Assembly (NCBI GenBank): GCA_030611885.1
Contig: JAUWOY010000011.1
Coordinates: forward strand, 1-64,000
Length of the DNA stretch: 64,000 nucleotides
From: Chloroflexota bacterium
GTDB lineage: Bacteria > Chloroflexota > Anaerolineae > VGOG01
Reading direction: 5' to 3'
Positions 10,037 through 20,541 of the stretch are shown here, piece after piece. A model generated the notes under the pieces. It did not search any database. It worked only from the letters and a program-made list of their open reading frames with translations, and had not been told where the DNA came from. Each line of letters opens with the position of its first letter. Positions within the stretch are counted from its first letter, which is position 1. The position numbers were made by a program, and so were the translations under genes.

Positions 10037-11038
10037 ATGATCACTATCGGGCAGGTAGGTTTGGGATATTGGGGGCCCAATGTATTGCGCAACTTCGCCA
10101 CCCTGGCCGAGTGCCAGGTGAAAAAGTGCTGCGATATAGATGCCCAACAACTGGAGAACATGAAGCGGAGGTATCCCTTCATCGAGCTGACGCAGGACTA
10201 CAACGAATTGGTGAACGACCCCAAAATCGAGGCCCTCGTCGTTACCACCCCCGCGCCCACCCACTATCAACTGGCTAAGATGGCGCTCAAGGCTGGCAAA
10301 CACGTGTTCGTCGAGAAGCCGATCACCCTCGACGTCGGCGAGGCGGAGGAGTTGATTGATCTCGCGGAGAGACGGAGGCGAGTTTTGATGGTCGGGCACT
10401 TGCTCATCTACCATCCGGCCGTCTCCAGGCTGAAGGAATACGTTGACGGCGGTGATCTCGGCGAGATCCGATACATCTATTCCAGCCGCCTCAATTTGGG
10501 CAAGATCAGACACGACGAGAACGCCATGTGGAGCTTCGCCCCCCACGACCTGTCGGTGGCTTTATATTTACTTGGCGAGGAGCCGGAAGCGGTCAGCGCT
10601 CAGGGGATGGCCTATCTACGACCCGACGTCGAGGATGTGGTTTTTATGACGGTGCGATTCCCTCAGGGCAAAGTAGCGCACCTCCACGTCAGCTGGCTTG
10701 ATCCCCACAAGGTGCGCCGCATCACTGTGGTGGGCAGCAAGAAGATGGCCGTGTTCGATGATATGGAGAGCGCGGAGAAGCTGCGCATCTACGACAAGGG
10801 GGTTGACAATCTTGACTACAGCTCCTACGGCGAGTTCCTGACCCTACGCTTCGGCGACATCCACATCCCCAGGATTGGCATGAAGGAGCCCCTGCAACTG
10901 GAGTGTCAGCACTTCCTGGACTGCATCCAAAATCACCACCGCCCTTTGAGCGATGGTCTGGAGGGTTTGCAGGTTCTCAAGATCCTCGATGCCGCCCAAC
11001 GCTCATTAAGAAACGATGGGCAATTGGTGAAGATATGA
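10037..11038 (+). CDS. Gfo/Idh/MocA family oxidoreductase (WlbA/WbpB-like)
   Basis: ITIGQVGLGYWGPNVLRNFATL, GKHVFVEKPITLDVGEAEELI; next to WlbB- and DegT-type genes. Confidence 0.9.
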   Translation: MITIGQVGLGYWGPNVLRNFATLAECQVKKCCDIDAQQLENMKRRYPFIELTQDYNELVNDPKIEALVVTTPAPTHYQLAKMALKAGKHVFVEKPITLDVGEAEELIDLAERRRRVLMVGHLLIYHPAVSRLKEYVDGGDLGEIRYIYSSRLNLGKIRHDENAMWSFAPHDLSVALYLLGEEPEAVSAQGMAYLRPDVEDVVFMTVRFPQGKVAHLHVSWLDPHKVRRITVVGSKKMAVFDDMESAEKLRIYDKGVDNLDYSSYGEFLTLRFGDIHIPRIGMKEPLQLECQHFLDCIQNHHRPLSDGLEGLQVLKILDAAQRSLRNDGQLVKI

Positions 11039-11778
11039 GCGGTTACATTGATCCTTCAGCAAAGACAGGCGTCAATTGTCAACTGGGGAAAAACGTTGTC
11101 GTTCTGGAAGATGTCCAACTCGGCGATAACGTGGTCATCGGCCACAACGTGGTCATCCACCCTGGGACAGTGATCGGCGAGGGGACTATCATCGGCGACG
11201 GCGCGGTCATCGGCAAGCAGCCCAGGCCCGGCAAGACGAGCACGGTCAAGGTGACCGAACCTTTGCCTCCGCTGGAGATCGGGGCGGGTTGCAATATCGG
11301 CGCAGGTGTGATATTATATGCAGGCTCGAAAATCGGAGCCAATACCATGATCGCCGACCAGGCCTTCGTCCGAGAGAGATGCGAGGTCGGCGATTTCGTG
11401 GTCGTCGGGCGCGGAGTGACGGTGGAGAACCAGACGACCATCGGACATTACACCAAAATTCAGACAGGCGCTTACATCACCGCCTACACGACTATCGAAG
11501 ACCACGTTTTCATCGCCCCCTGCGTGGTGACCACTAACGACAACTTCATGGGGCGCACTGAGGAGCGTTTCAAATATCGCCAGGGGCCGACTATCAGGCG
11601 TGGAGCGCGAGTGGGGGCAAACTCGATTCTGCTTCCCGGTATCGTCGTCGGACGAGAGGCCTACGTGGCTGCGGGCTCGGTAGTCACCAAAGACGTGCCC
11701 GATTGTAAACTGGTGATGGGCGTGCCGGCCAGAGCGGTGCGGGATGTGCCGGAAAGGGAATTTGCGGAGAATCAGTGA
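11035..11778 (+). CDS. Left-handed beta-helix acyltransferase (WlbB/WbpD-like)
   Basis: Hexapeptide repeats; ATGA overlap with the preceding gene; C-terminal [28 protein letters not shown]. Confidence 0.88.
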   Translation: MSGYIDPSAKTGVNCQLGKNVVVLEDVQLGDNVVIGHNVVIHPGTVIGEGTIIGDGAVIGKQPRPGKTSTVKVTEPLPPLEIGAGCNIGAGVILYAGSKIGANTMIADQAFVRERCEVGDFVVVGRGVTVENQTTIGHYTKIQTGAYITAYTTIEDHVFIAPCVVTTNDNFMGRTEERFKYRQGPTIRRGARVGANSILLPGIVVGREAYVAAGSVVTKDVPDCKLVMGVPARAVRDVPEREFAENQ

Positions 11779-11779
11779 A

Positions 11780-12877
11780 ATGATCCCCATATTGGATTTA
11801 AAAGCCCAGTACCAATCAATCAAGGATGAGATTAACGAGGCCGTCCAAGGGGTTTTGGAAAGCGGCCGTTTCATTCTTGGCCCAAATGTCGAAGCGCTGG
11901 AGAAGGAGGTGGCCGAGTATTGCCAATGTCGCCACGGGGTGGGCGTGGCCTCGGGGACGGATGCCTTATGCTTGAGCCTGCACGCCCTGGGAATCGGCCC
12001 CGGCGACGAGGTCATCACCACGCCCTTCAGTTTTGTGGCCACGGCCAGCACCATCTCGCGTGCCGGCGCGACTCCTGTGTTTGTGGACATAGATCCGCGC
12101 ACTTTTAACCTGGATCCTGATGAGGTGGAGATAGCTATCACCAGCAAGACCAAAGCCATCATGCCTGTTCATCTTTTTGGTCAGCCGGCGGAGATGGGAC
12201 CGATCATGGAGATCGCGAACCAGCGTGGCCTTAAAGTCATCGAGGATGCGGCGCAGGCTATCGGGGCTGAGGAGAACGGACGGCGGGTCGGCTCCTTTGG
12301 TGACGTGGGCTGCTTTAGCTTTTATCCCACCAAGAATCTGGGAGCCTACGGTGACGGCGGGATGGTGACAACGAACGATCCGGCCCTGGCCGAAAAGATA
12401 GATGTGTTGCGCCGCCAGGGAAGCAAACGCAAGTATCACAACGAAGTGCTGGGCTTCAACAGCCGTTTGGATGAGATCCAGGCGGCCTTGTTGCGGGTGA
12501 AATTCAAGTATCTGGAGGAATGGGTTGCCGAGCGTCAGCGGGTGGCCCGTCTCTACTCTGCTCTGTTGTCGCAGGCGGGGGTAGAAACGCCCTACGAGCG
12601 GCCGGGCGTGCGGCACGTCTATCACCAGTATACCATCTGCGTGGCGTGCCGTGACGAGTTGCGGATCTATCTTCAAGAGCAGGGCATCGGCGCCATGATT
12701 TACTACCCTGTTCCGCTTCATCGTCTGAAGCTGTACGCCGATTTGGACTACCCGGCTGGCAGCCTGGAGTTCAGCGAGCAGGCGGCGCGTGAGGTGCTCT
12801 CACTGCCTATGTATCCGGAGTTGACGGATGACCAGATCCAGACCGTGGTAGACGCTATAAAAAGCTTTTGCGGCTGA
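11780..12877 (+). CDS. DegT/DnrJ/EryC1/StrS sugar aminotransferase
   Basis: [61 protein letters not shown] contains the PLP lysine. Confidence 0.93.
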   Translation: MIPILDLKAQYQSIKDEINEAVQGVLESGRFILGPNVEALEKEVAEYCQCRHGVGVASGTDALCLSLHALGIGPGDEVITTPFSFVATASTISRAGATPVFVDIDPRTFNLDPDEVEIAITSKTKAIMPVHLFGQPAEMGPIMEIANQRGLKVIEDAAQAIGAEENGRRVGSFGDVGCFSFYPTKNLGAYGDGGMVTTNDPALAEKIDVLRRQGSKRKYHNEVLGFNSRLDEIQAALLRVKFKYLEEWVAERQRVARLYSALLSQAGVETPYERPGVRHVYHQYTICVACRDELRIYLQEQGIGAMIYYPVPLHRLKLYADLDYPAGSLEFSEQAAREVLSLPMYPELTDDQIQTVVDAIKSFCG

Positions 12878-12901
12878 GCTTGACTTCCCAGGGAGATTAA
12901 G

Positions 12902-13855
12902 GTGTACAAGGGCAAGACCGTAGCAGTTGTGGTCCCTGCTTACAATGAAGAACAACTTATAAGCCAGGTCATCGAGACCATGCCGGACTATGTAGACCGG
13001 ATCATAGTCGTTGACGACGCCAGCCAGGATGGGACGGCGGACACGGTACGCCATTATTTGCCCCACATGAATGAACGGCTGCTGCTCATCCAGCACGAGG
13101 CCAACCAGGGCGTGGGCGGAGCCATCGCCACCGGCTACAAGTGGTGCCGCGACCACGATATAGACGTGGCGGTGGTGATGGCCGGCGACGCGCAGATGGA
13201 CCCCGCCGACCTGCCCGCCCTGCTCGATCCGGTGGTGTCCGGCGGAGTGGACTACGCCAAAGGCAATCGTCTGTTTACAGGAGATGCGTGGCATCAGATC
13301 CCCAAGATCCGCTACCTGGGCAATTCGGCGATGTCACTGCTGACCAAGATTGCATCAGGCTATTGGAACGTGGCCGACTCACAGTCGGGCTACACGGCGA
13401 TCAACCTGAAGGCCCTCGAGACGATTGACTGGGACCAGATGTACAAACGGTACGGCCAGCCCAACGACCTGCTGGTACGGCTCAACATTCACGGTTTTCG
13501 GGTGCGCGATGTGCCGGTGAGGCCGGTGTACAACGTTGGGGAGAACAGTGGCGTCAGGCCGCTGCGGATGATTCCCAAGTTATCGTGGCTGCTGTTCAAG
13601 CTATTCTTTCACCGGATGGTGCAAAAGTACGTCATCCGGGATTTTCACCCGCTGATCTTTTTCTATCTGTTAGCCTTTGTTCTATTGATGGCATGTATTC
13701 CTCTGACAGGTCGAATCCTTTATATGATTATTGTCCAAGGGAAAGACATCCCTCCGATCAACGCTTTGACTTTAGTGTTCAGCGCGATATCGGGGATGCA
13801 GGCTTTGCTTTTTGCCATGTGGTTTGATATGGAATACAACAGTAACCTGAGATGA
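12902..13855 (+). CDS. Glycosyltransferase family 2
   Basis: VAVVVPAYNEEQLISQVIETMPDYVDRIIVVDDASQDGT; two C-terminal TM helices. Confidence 0.93.
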   Translation: MYKGKTVAVVVPAYNEEQLISQVIETMPDYVDRIIVVDDASQDGTADTVRHYLPHMNERLLLIQHEANQGVGGAIATGYKWCRDHDIDVAVVMAGDAQMDPADLPALLDPVVSGGVDYAKGNRLFTGDAWHQIPKIRYLGNSAMSLLTKIASGYWNVADSQSGYTAINLKALETIDWDQMYKRYGQPNDLLVRLNIHGFRVRDVPVRPVYNVGENSGVRPLRMIPKLSWLLFKLFFHRMVQKYVIRDFHPLIFFYLLAFVLLMACIPLTGRILYMIIVQGKDIPPINALTLVFSAISGMQALLFAMWFDMEYNSNLR

Positions 13856-14628
13856 GCCGGGATTTTACGCTGGGAATGTACCGACAGTTGTGTGAAGCGA
13901 TTGTCGCTGCTGGGTATCAGGTTTGGCCTATTATGCGTTACATGGCAGCTCGCGACATGCCAGACCTGGTGGTATTATTGCGTCATGACATTGACCGCTG
14001 TCCCGGCAACGCCCTATGGATGGCCCGACTGGAGCATGAACTGGGTTTACGAACCACTTACTATGTCCGTATGACTCCCTCGGTCTTCCGTCCAAAGGTA
14101 CTGAAAGAGGTTGCCGCTATGGGGCACGAGATTGGCTACCATTATGAGACTCTGGCCAAGGCCCGAGGCAATGTGCAACAGGCTATCACCTTGTTCGAAC
14201 AAGAGTTAGCGCGACTGAGGGAAATATATGATATCCAGACTATCAGTATGCATGGATCACCACTCTCTCCCTACGACAACCGGGACCTGTGGCGACAATA
14301 CGATTTCCGTCAGTTTGGTCTGTTAGGGGAAGCTTATCTCTCACTGGATTACAAACGACTGGTATACTTGACGGATACCGGACGCTCATGGGCGAAAAAC
14401 CACTACAACCTACGGGATAAGGTAGCCCAGGAGTGTCCCATACCAGATCTAAAAACCACAGACGACCTCATATCTGCCATTCACAATCACCGTTTTACTC
14501 ACGTTTGCATCTCCACGCATCCAGAGCGATGGGCGCAGAGCATTGGGGAATGGATCATCAGTGTTGCTGTAGACTTGGCAGTGAATCTGGCCAAGATGGC
14601 TATCCAGTATAGCAGGGGCAGGAGATAA
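13852..14628 (+). CDS. Polysaccharide deacetylase-like protein
   Basis: VVLLRHDIDRCPGNALWMARLE and GHEIGYHYETL resemble NodB-type metal motifs. Confidence 0.65.
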   Translation: MSRDFTLGMYRQLCEAIVAAGYQVWPIMRYMAARDMPDLVVLLRHDIDRCPGNALWMARLEHELGLRTTYYVRMTPSVFRPKVLKEVAAMGHEIGYHYETLAKARGNVQQAITLFEQELARLREIYDIQTISMHGSPLSPYDNRDLWRQYDFRQFGLLGEAYLSLDYKRLVYLTDTGRSWAKNHYNLRDKVAQECPIPDLKTTDDLISAIHNHRFTHVCISTHPERWAQSIGEWIISVAVDLAVNLAKMAIQYSRGRR

Positions 14629-14630
14629 CG

Positions 14631-15693
14631 ATGATCGCTGGGCTGCTCCAAGAAGGAGAGGAACCGGCTTATGAAGCCTTCATCAGGCAGGCAGATGATT
14701 CGAAGATCTACCACACATTGGAGTGGAAGAGAATCATAGAGGATACCTATGGGTATATATAGGCCGTATTACGTCGTAGTTAAGGAAGGATCATCAATAA
14801 GAGGGGCTCTGCCGCTGTTCGAAGTCAGGAGTTTGATCCTTGGCAATAGGTTGGTTTCGATTCCATTCAGCCATTGGGTGAACATCCTTTGCGATGGGGA
14901 TCTGGCGATCTTGCAAAAGCTGCTCAGTTTTGCCCGCGACTTGGCCAGAAAGAGGCGATGCCGCTATCTTGAGATCAAGCACGGCCAGCCGCTGTCAGAG
15001 GCACACGGGCTTGAGCGAAGCGAGCACTTCTTCAATTCCGTGTTGGATTTGTCTCGAAGTATCGAAGATATCTGGAGTGGCTTTGAAAGCGGAAGCGTTA
15101 GATGGGGGATAAACCGGGCCAAGAAGAGCGACCTGCAGGTTGAAAAGGGAAGCACTTTGGAAGATTATCGAAGGTTCTATCGGCTGGAGCTTGAGACCAG
15201 GAAATCGCAAGGTGTTCCTCCATATCCTTTTCGTTTCTTCAGGAACTTACGAGACCATCTTGGTAATGGTCGTAAGCTAAGATTGTATTTAGCATACCTG
15301 GACGATGTATGCGTTGCTGGCATCATTGTGCTTTGCCACAGCAAGCGGGCCATCTATGGATATAGTGCTTCTCTCAAGAAGAGAGAATATCTGAGAACAC
15401 AGCCCAATAATCTGCTGTTGTGGACAGCGATAAAGGAGCTTCATGACGACGGTTATCAGGAGTTCGATTTAGGAATCACACCCCCAAGCAATAAGGGACT
15501 GTTGAGTTTCAAAACTCGTTGGGGGACAGAGAACTATAAGATTCCCTATTATTATTTTCTGAACAGGGCTGAAGAGGTACCCGTCGTAGATAGAACCAGC
15601 AAGGGAATGCGCGTAGCAAATGATATTTTGAGGAAGCTCCCTATTTCCATTTTGGAGCGGGTTGGCCCGTTTCTCTTGAAGCAAGTAGGTTGA
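14631..15693 (+). pseudogene. FemAB/GNAT-type peptidyltransferase-like gene split by an apparent frameshift
   Basis: Frame from ATG 14631 (MIAGLLQEGEEPAYEAFIRQADDSKIYHTLEWKRIIEDTYGYI*) ends at TATATATAG; a second frame continues (..RPYYVVVKEGSSIRGALPLFEVRS...) to 15693. The two parts together resemble one FemAB-like protein. Confidence 0.7.
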
Positions 15694-15819
15694 GGTGATG
15701 AGGATTTTGATTGACGTTAGCTCCGGTTAGTGGATGGGATGTTACCGAAGCAGTTTAGGGCTAAAGAACTGGCCCACTCTTAGTCCGGTGGTGTTTGTAG
15801 TAGCCCGGAAAGTTACCTG

Positions 15820-16860
15820 ATGCATATCTTGATTGACATCAACCATCCTGGACAGGTCCATCTGTTCAAGCATGCGGCCTGGCAGTGGGAAGCACACGGG
15901 CACCAAGTCCTGATGGTTGCTCGCGGCAAGGACGTGACAATGGCCTTGCTCCAGGCGTATGAACTTCGCTACGTGACAGGCACCACCCGCCAGCCAGGTC
16001 TGGTCAATCTGGCCCTAGAACTGCTGCGCAAAACGGCGCTAGTGGTGAAAATTTCACGCCGATTCAAGCCTGACGTGTTTCTCAGTGTCGGATCACCTGC
16101 GGCAGCCTGGGCATCAACACTGATGCGAGTACCACACATTGTGTTTGAGGATACAGAACACTCAGTTGAGCAATACATCCTCTACGCGCCATTTACTGAT
16201 GTAATTTGCACACCATCCTGCTTCACCAAAGACCTGGGCCGTAAGCAGCGCCGCTACAATGGATATCATGAGTTGGCTTATTTACATCCAAATTGGTTTA
16301 CGCCGAAACCCAAAGTATTGCATGAAATTGGTCTGACAGAGAAGGACGCTTATTTCATTGTCCGCTTCGTGTCTTGGGGAGCCACGCATGACGTTGGTTG
16401 TCACGGATTCAGCGACTCGGGCAAAAGACGTTTGATCACTGAATTGGAAAAACTCGGCCGTGTAATCATAACTTCAGAGACCCCGTTGCCGCCTGACTTC
16501 CAGCCATACCAGATGAGTATTTCGCCCACCAAGATCCATGATCTGCTGGCCTACAGTTCGCTGTATATCGGTGAGGGTGCTACAATGGCTTCGGAGGCAG
16601 CTTTGCTGGGAATACCGTCTATCTACGTCAACCCACTCACTGCTGGAAGTCTTGAAGAGGAAGAGCGGTATGGTCTCTTGTATAGAATCCCAGATGAGAA
16701 TGAGGCCATAAAGCGCGCCATTGCATTGATGAATACCGCCGGTGTTCGGGCCGACTGGCAGCGCAAACGGCAACGACTATTGCAAGACAAAATTGACGTG
16801 ACTGCCTGGATGGTAGATTTTGTGGAGGGATATGTACTACGGACAAGGAGACTTGCATGA
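15820..16860 (+). CDS. DUF354 glycosyltransferase-like protein
   Basis: MHILIDINHPGQVHLFKHAAWQWEAHGHQVLMVARGKD is a DUF354 N-terminus. Confidence 0.85.
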   Translation: MHILIDINHPGQVHLFKHAAWQWEAHGHQVLMVARGKDVTMALLQAYELRYVTGTTRQPGLVNLALELLRKTALVVKISRRFKPDVFLSVGSPAAAWASTLMRVPHIVFEDTEHSVEQYILYAPFTDVICTPSCFTKDLGRKQRRYNGYHELAYLHPNWFTPKPKVLHEIGLTEKDAYFIVRFVSWGATHDVGCHGFSDSGKRRLITELEKLGRVIITSETPLPPDFQPYQMSISPTKIHDLLAYSSLYIGEGATMASEAALLGIPSIYVNPLTAGSLEEEERYGLLYRIPDENEAIKRAIALMNTAGVRADWQRKRQRLLQDKIDVTAWMVDFVEGYVLRTRRLA

Positions 16861-16949
16861 TTGAGGTGCACCCCAAAAGTTGTACCGATCTGACCTGTGT
16901 TTATTGTGATACTCTCGACCAACTCAGGCATCAGCACTATTCGGGATGA
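16857..16949 (+). other. 30-codon ORF resembling the N-terminus of a radical SAM protein
   Basis: ATGA overlap with the DUF354 gene; MIEVHPKSCTDLTCVYCDTLDQLRHQHYSG* has a Cys cluster, then stops. Confidence 0.45.
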
Positions 16950-16965
16950 TCAGGTGAGCTAAACC

Positions 16966-18549
16966 TTGCCAGAGAAGAATATCCAGACTGACCCAACTGA
17001 ACCGGCACCAGTAGAGCAACCGTCACGCGCTACTCTGTTAGCTGTATCCGCAGTGCGGGGGAGTATGTGGATAACTGTATCCATGTTGGTCACCCAGGTT
17101 ATGGTGCTTGCGAGTAGTATCATCATGGCTCGGATTCTCACCCCCGCAGATTTTGGACTGGTTGAGATATCCATCTCGCTGGCTGTGCTGATCAATCTGG
17201 TGGGTGAATACGGGTTAAGTGCTGAAATCATCCAGCGCAAGACCTTGACAATAGAGTATCTATCTACGGCGTTTTGGGCCAACATAGCGGTCGGGGTCAT
17301 AGTCTCGATACTTGGCATCGCGCTTGCGCCAATGGCGGGCGTCTATTTCGACTCCCCAAGCGCTGGGCCTGTCCTGAGTCTAACCGCGCTCAATTTCTTT
17401 ATTAATGCCTTTGGTGTCGTGCAACGCTCACAACTGATCAGAGAGATGGTCTTTGGCAAAATCGCCCGGATTGAAATGGCCGCTATGGTCGGCTTTGCCG
17501 TTGTGAGCACGGTACTTGCGTTGGTCGGATGGGGTGTATATAGCTATGTGCTGGGTTGGCTGGGGCGTACTTTGCTGATGGCAATTGCCTTGTTCCTGAG
17601 TGCAGCCTGGAGGCCTGCTTGGACCTTTCGGTGGGCATTGTTCAAGGAGATGTTCCGATTTGGTTCCAATGTGATGGTGGGCAAGACGCTTCAGTATTTC
17701 GGTGGAAACGTGGACCGTTTTATTCTTTGGAAGGGGTTAGGCAGTGTTGGACTAGGGTACTATGGACTTGCTCGGCGGGCTCCCGCTACACTTGCTAGCT
17801 TGTTGAATTCAATCTTGATCAAAGTGGCTTATCCTGTGCTCGCGAATGTTCAAGAGGATCGCTCAAAGCTCAAAAGCGCCTATCTGCGCATAGTCCAACT
17901 TTCATCCTGGCTGGTCTTTCCTGCCTTGTTCTTGATGAGCGTTCTGGCTGGCCCCTTCGTCCGCGTGATTTTTGGCCCGCAGTGGGAAGCTGCGGTTTTC
18001 CCACTGCGCTTGCTAGCTTTTCTTCCTTGCTCTGTAGTGATCTTTGTGCCGTGCGATTCAGCCTTTCAGGCGGTGGGACAGCCTGACTTGGTATGGAAAA
18101 ATCAGGCAATTCGGACCGCAATGTATGTAGTGTCTATTCTCATCGGACTCTGGGGGGGGATCGACGGCGTAGCGATAGCCATTCTTGTGTACGCGCTCGT
18201 TTCATCTCTGGTCACCCAGTTCCTGGTTCGCAAAGCGATTGACGTGTCGTTGGGGGATGTTACGAGATCTGTATTTGCAGCCTTTCGCAACAGCGTACTG
18301 GCTGCGGTGATTAGTGGCGCTGCGCTCATTGGATTGGAAGGACTCGGGATGTCTGACTTGCCGATCCTCATGATTAGCGGATGCGCTGGTGGGGCAACTT
18401 ACCTGGTAGCGTTCCGCTTATTGAACTTGAAAGAATTGCAGGAAATGTTCGACCTGGTTTTGCGAGGGGCCAGTTTGCCTCGCCTGGAGAAGTATATCAG
18501 GTTTGTGTACCGTATTGTAGGAATAGGGTGGAGAGTACAAGGTGTTTGA
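16966..18549 (+). CDS. Polysaccharide flippase (MATE/Wzx-like)
   Basis: 527 aa with many TM helices; ARILTPADFGLVEISISLAVLINLVGEYGLSAEIIQR typical of Wzx-type translocases. Confidence 0.9.
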   Translation: MPEKNIQTDPTEPAPVEQPSRATLLAVSAVRGSMWITVSMLVTQVMVLASSIIMARILTPADFGLVEISISLAVLINLVGEYGLSAEIIQRKTLTIEYLSTAFWANIAVGVIVSILGIALAPMAGVYFDSPSAGPVLSLTALNFFINAFGVVQRSQLIREMVFGKIARIEMAAMVGFAVVSTVLALVGWGVYSYVLGWLGRTLLMAIALFLSAAWRPAWTFRWALFKEMFRFGSNVMVGKTLQYFGGNVDRFILWKGLGSVGLGYYGLARRAPATLASLLNSILIKVAYPVLANVQEDRSKLKSAYLRIVQLSSWLVFPALFLMSVLAGPFVRVIFGPQWEAAVFPLRLLAFLPCSVVIFVPCDSAFQAVGQPDLVWKNQAIRTAMYVVSILIGLWGGIDGVAIAILVYALVSSLVTQFLVRKAIDVSLGDVTRSVFAAFRNSVLAAVISGAALIGLEGLGMSDLPILMISGCAGGATYLVAFRLLNLKELQEMFDLVLRGASLPRLEKYIRFVYRIVGIGWRVQGV

Positions 18550-18878
18550 CAGCCTCTTGCAAATGCATGGTGTTGGCTAAATCATTGATAGTGTAATCGC
18601 TCCTATCTACCAGCGAGGAATCTACCCCAGTTATGGCAGACTTTTTGAGTGAATCTCTGCAAATGACTGGGGCAAACCGCACCGTTACGCCGGATTTTGG
18701 CGAATTCCTGCAAGTAATCAGGGCAAAGTGCGTCATTGGAAGACTTTTTCTCTAGAACATCAGTGCTGGTAAATGAGAGCAACTGCACCCAAATCATTAT
18801 CGGCAGAGATAAACAATCGGCAATCGTGACTACGGATCAATCTGATTGCTTCAATGGATAGATGGGGTATGTGGAAAG

Positions 18879-19523
18879 ATGCGCATTGTCATCGTAGGGG
18901 CTCGCCCTGATGGGCATGGCAAAGTCGTGCTTGAAATTCTGCGGGCGATGGGTGATTTTGAGGTTGTAGGGTTTGTTGACGACGACCTCGCCAAGAAAGA
19001 CCTGAGGGTACGGGGATTGCCTGTGATCGGATCCACGCGTGACTTTGGTCGGTTGTGCCGAGATCACGGCGTGCAAGGCGGAATTGTTGCCATAACCGAC
19101 AATCCTCAGCGTCGTCGCCTGGGCAAGATGATGATGGATGTGGGTCTCGATTTGGTCAGTGCCATTCACCCCACTGTTCACCTCGACTCTGATGTTTCAC
19201 TCGGTAGGGGGATTGTCTTGTGCCAGGGCGTCATCATCGTAGCTGGAACTCGAATCGGCGATTGCGTCAACATCCATACTGGCGCGACGATAGATCATGA
19301 TAACGTCATCGAGGATGGCGCCAATTTAGGCCCTGGCGTGCACACTGCTGGACGAGTACACATAGGTCGAGATGCTTTCATTGGCACAGGGGCCGTGTTT
19401 ATCCCCGATGTCAGCGTTGGTGAGGGAGCAGTCGTTGGCGCAGGCGCGGCAGTCATTCGGAACGTTAGTCCGTTTGACAAAGTGGTTGGCGTTCCAGCGC
19501 GTTCGATTGTAGATCGTAAATGA
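18879..19523 (+). CDS. NeuD-like sugar O-acyltransferase
   Basis: MRIVIVGARPDGHGKVVLEILRAMGDFEVVGFVDDD followed by a beta-helix with VGVPARSIV. Confidence 0.88.
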   Translation: MRIVIVGARPDGHGKVVLEILRAMGDFEVVGFVDDDLAKKDLRVRGLPVIGSTRDFGRLCRDHGVQGGIVAITDNPQRRRLGKMMMDVGLDLVSAIHPTVHLDSDVSLGRGIVLCQGVIIVAGTRIGDCVNIHTGATIDHDNVIEDGANLGPGVHTAGRVHIGRDAFIGTGAVFIPDVSVGEGAVVGAGAAVIRNVSPFDKVVGVPARSIVDRK

Positions 19524-19545
19524 ATCTTTACGAGGTGGCAAGAAA

Positions 19546-20541
19546 ATGTTTGAAACGATTCTCGTGACCGGTGGCGCTGGCTACGTAGGTGCTGTGCTGG
19601 TACCGCAGATGTTGGAGCGTGGGTATAGAGTCAAGGTCCTGGACCTGTATATCTATGGCGAGGATGTGCTAGACGCTGTCAAGGATCATCCCAACCTGGA
19701 GCAAATCAAGGGAGACATCCGAGATCAGGCCTTGCTACGGCAGGTGTTGCTGGGTTGCGATGTAGTGATCCACCTGGCCTGCATTTCCAACGACCCCAGC
19801 TTTGAACTCGATCCCAGTCTGGGCAAGTCCATCAACTACGACGCTTTCACCCCGCTGGTGGAGATCAGCAAGACCAGCGGCGTGCGCCGGTTCATCTACG
19901 CTTCCTCGTCCAGTGTCTATGGCGTCAAGGATGTGGAGAACGTGGACGAAACCATGCCGCTGGAACCACTGACCGACTACTCGAAGTACAAAGCGCTGTG
20001 CGAGGAGATTCTGCTGCGCTACCAGTCGCCGGGTTTCACTACGGTCATCGTCCGCCCAGCCACGGTCTGTGGCTACTCGCCCCGACAGCGGCTGGATGTG
20101 ATCGTCAACATTCTGACCAATCACGCGGTCAATACCGGCCAGATCAAAGTGTTCGGCGGTGAGCAGAAGCGTCCCAATATTCACATCCAGGACATGGTTG
20201 GCGTCTACTTGCTCCTGCTTGAACCGCCGGACGCAAAGATTGCCGGCAGGATCTTTAATGCCGGTTATGAGAATCACACGGTACGCGAACTGGCCGGGAT
20301 GGTGCGCGATGTGGTCGGCCCGGAAAAGGTAAAACTGACCACTGTGCCGACGGATGACCAGCGGTCTTATCATATTTCGTCAGCAAAGATCGCCCGGGAA
20401 CTCGACTTCTGTCCCCGGCATATCATTGAAGAGGCGGTGCGCGATTTGGTGCAGGCCTTTGCCGACGGCCGTTTGCCCAACTCTATGACAGATTCACGCT
20501 ACTTTAACATCAAGCGCATGCAGGAGATTAACTTAAAATGA
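19546..20541 (+). CDS. NAD-dependent epimerase/dehydratase (extended SDR)
   Basis: ILVTGGAGYVGAVLVPQMLERGYRVKVLDL; YSKYKALCEE. Confidence 0.93.
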   Translation: MFETILVTGGAGYVGAVLVPQMLERGYRVKVLDLYIYGEDVLDAVKDHPNLEQIKGDIRDQALLRQVLLGCDVVIHLACISNDPSFELDPSLGKSINYDAFTPLVEISKTSGVRRFIYASSSSVYGVKDVENVDETMPLEPLTDYSKYKALCEEILLRYQSPGFTTVIVRPATVCGYSPRQRLDVIVNILTNHAVNTGQIKVFGGEQKRPNIHIQDMVGVYLLLLEPPDAKIAGRIFNAGYENHTVRELAGMVRDVVGPEKVKLTTVPTDDQRSYHISSAKIARELDFCPRHIIEEAVRDLVQAFADGRLPNSMTDSRYFNIKRMQEINLK

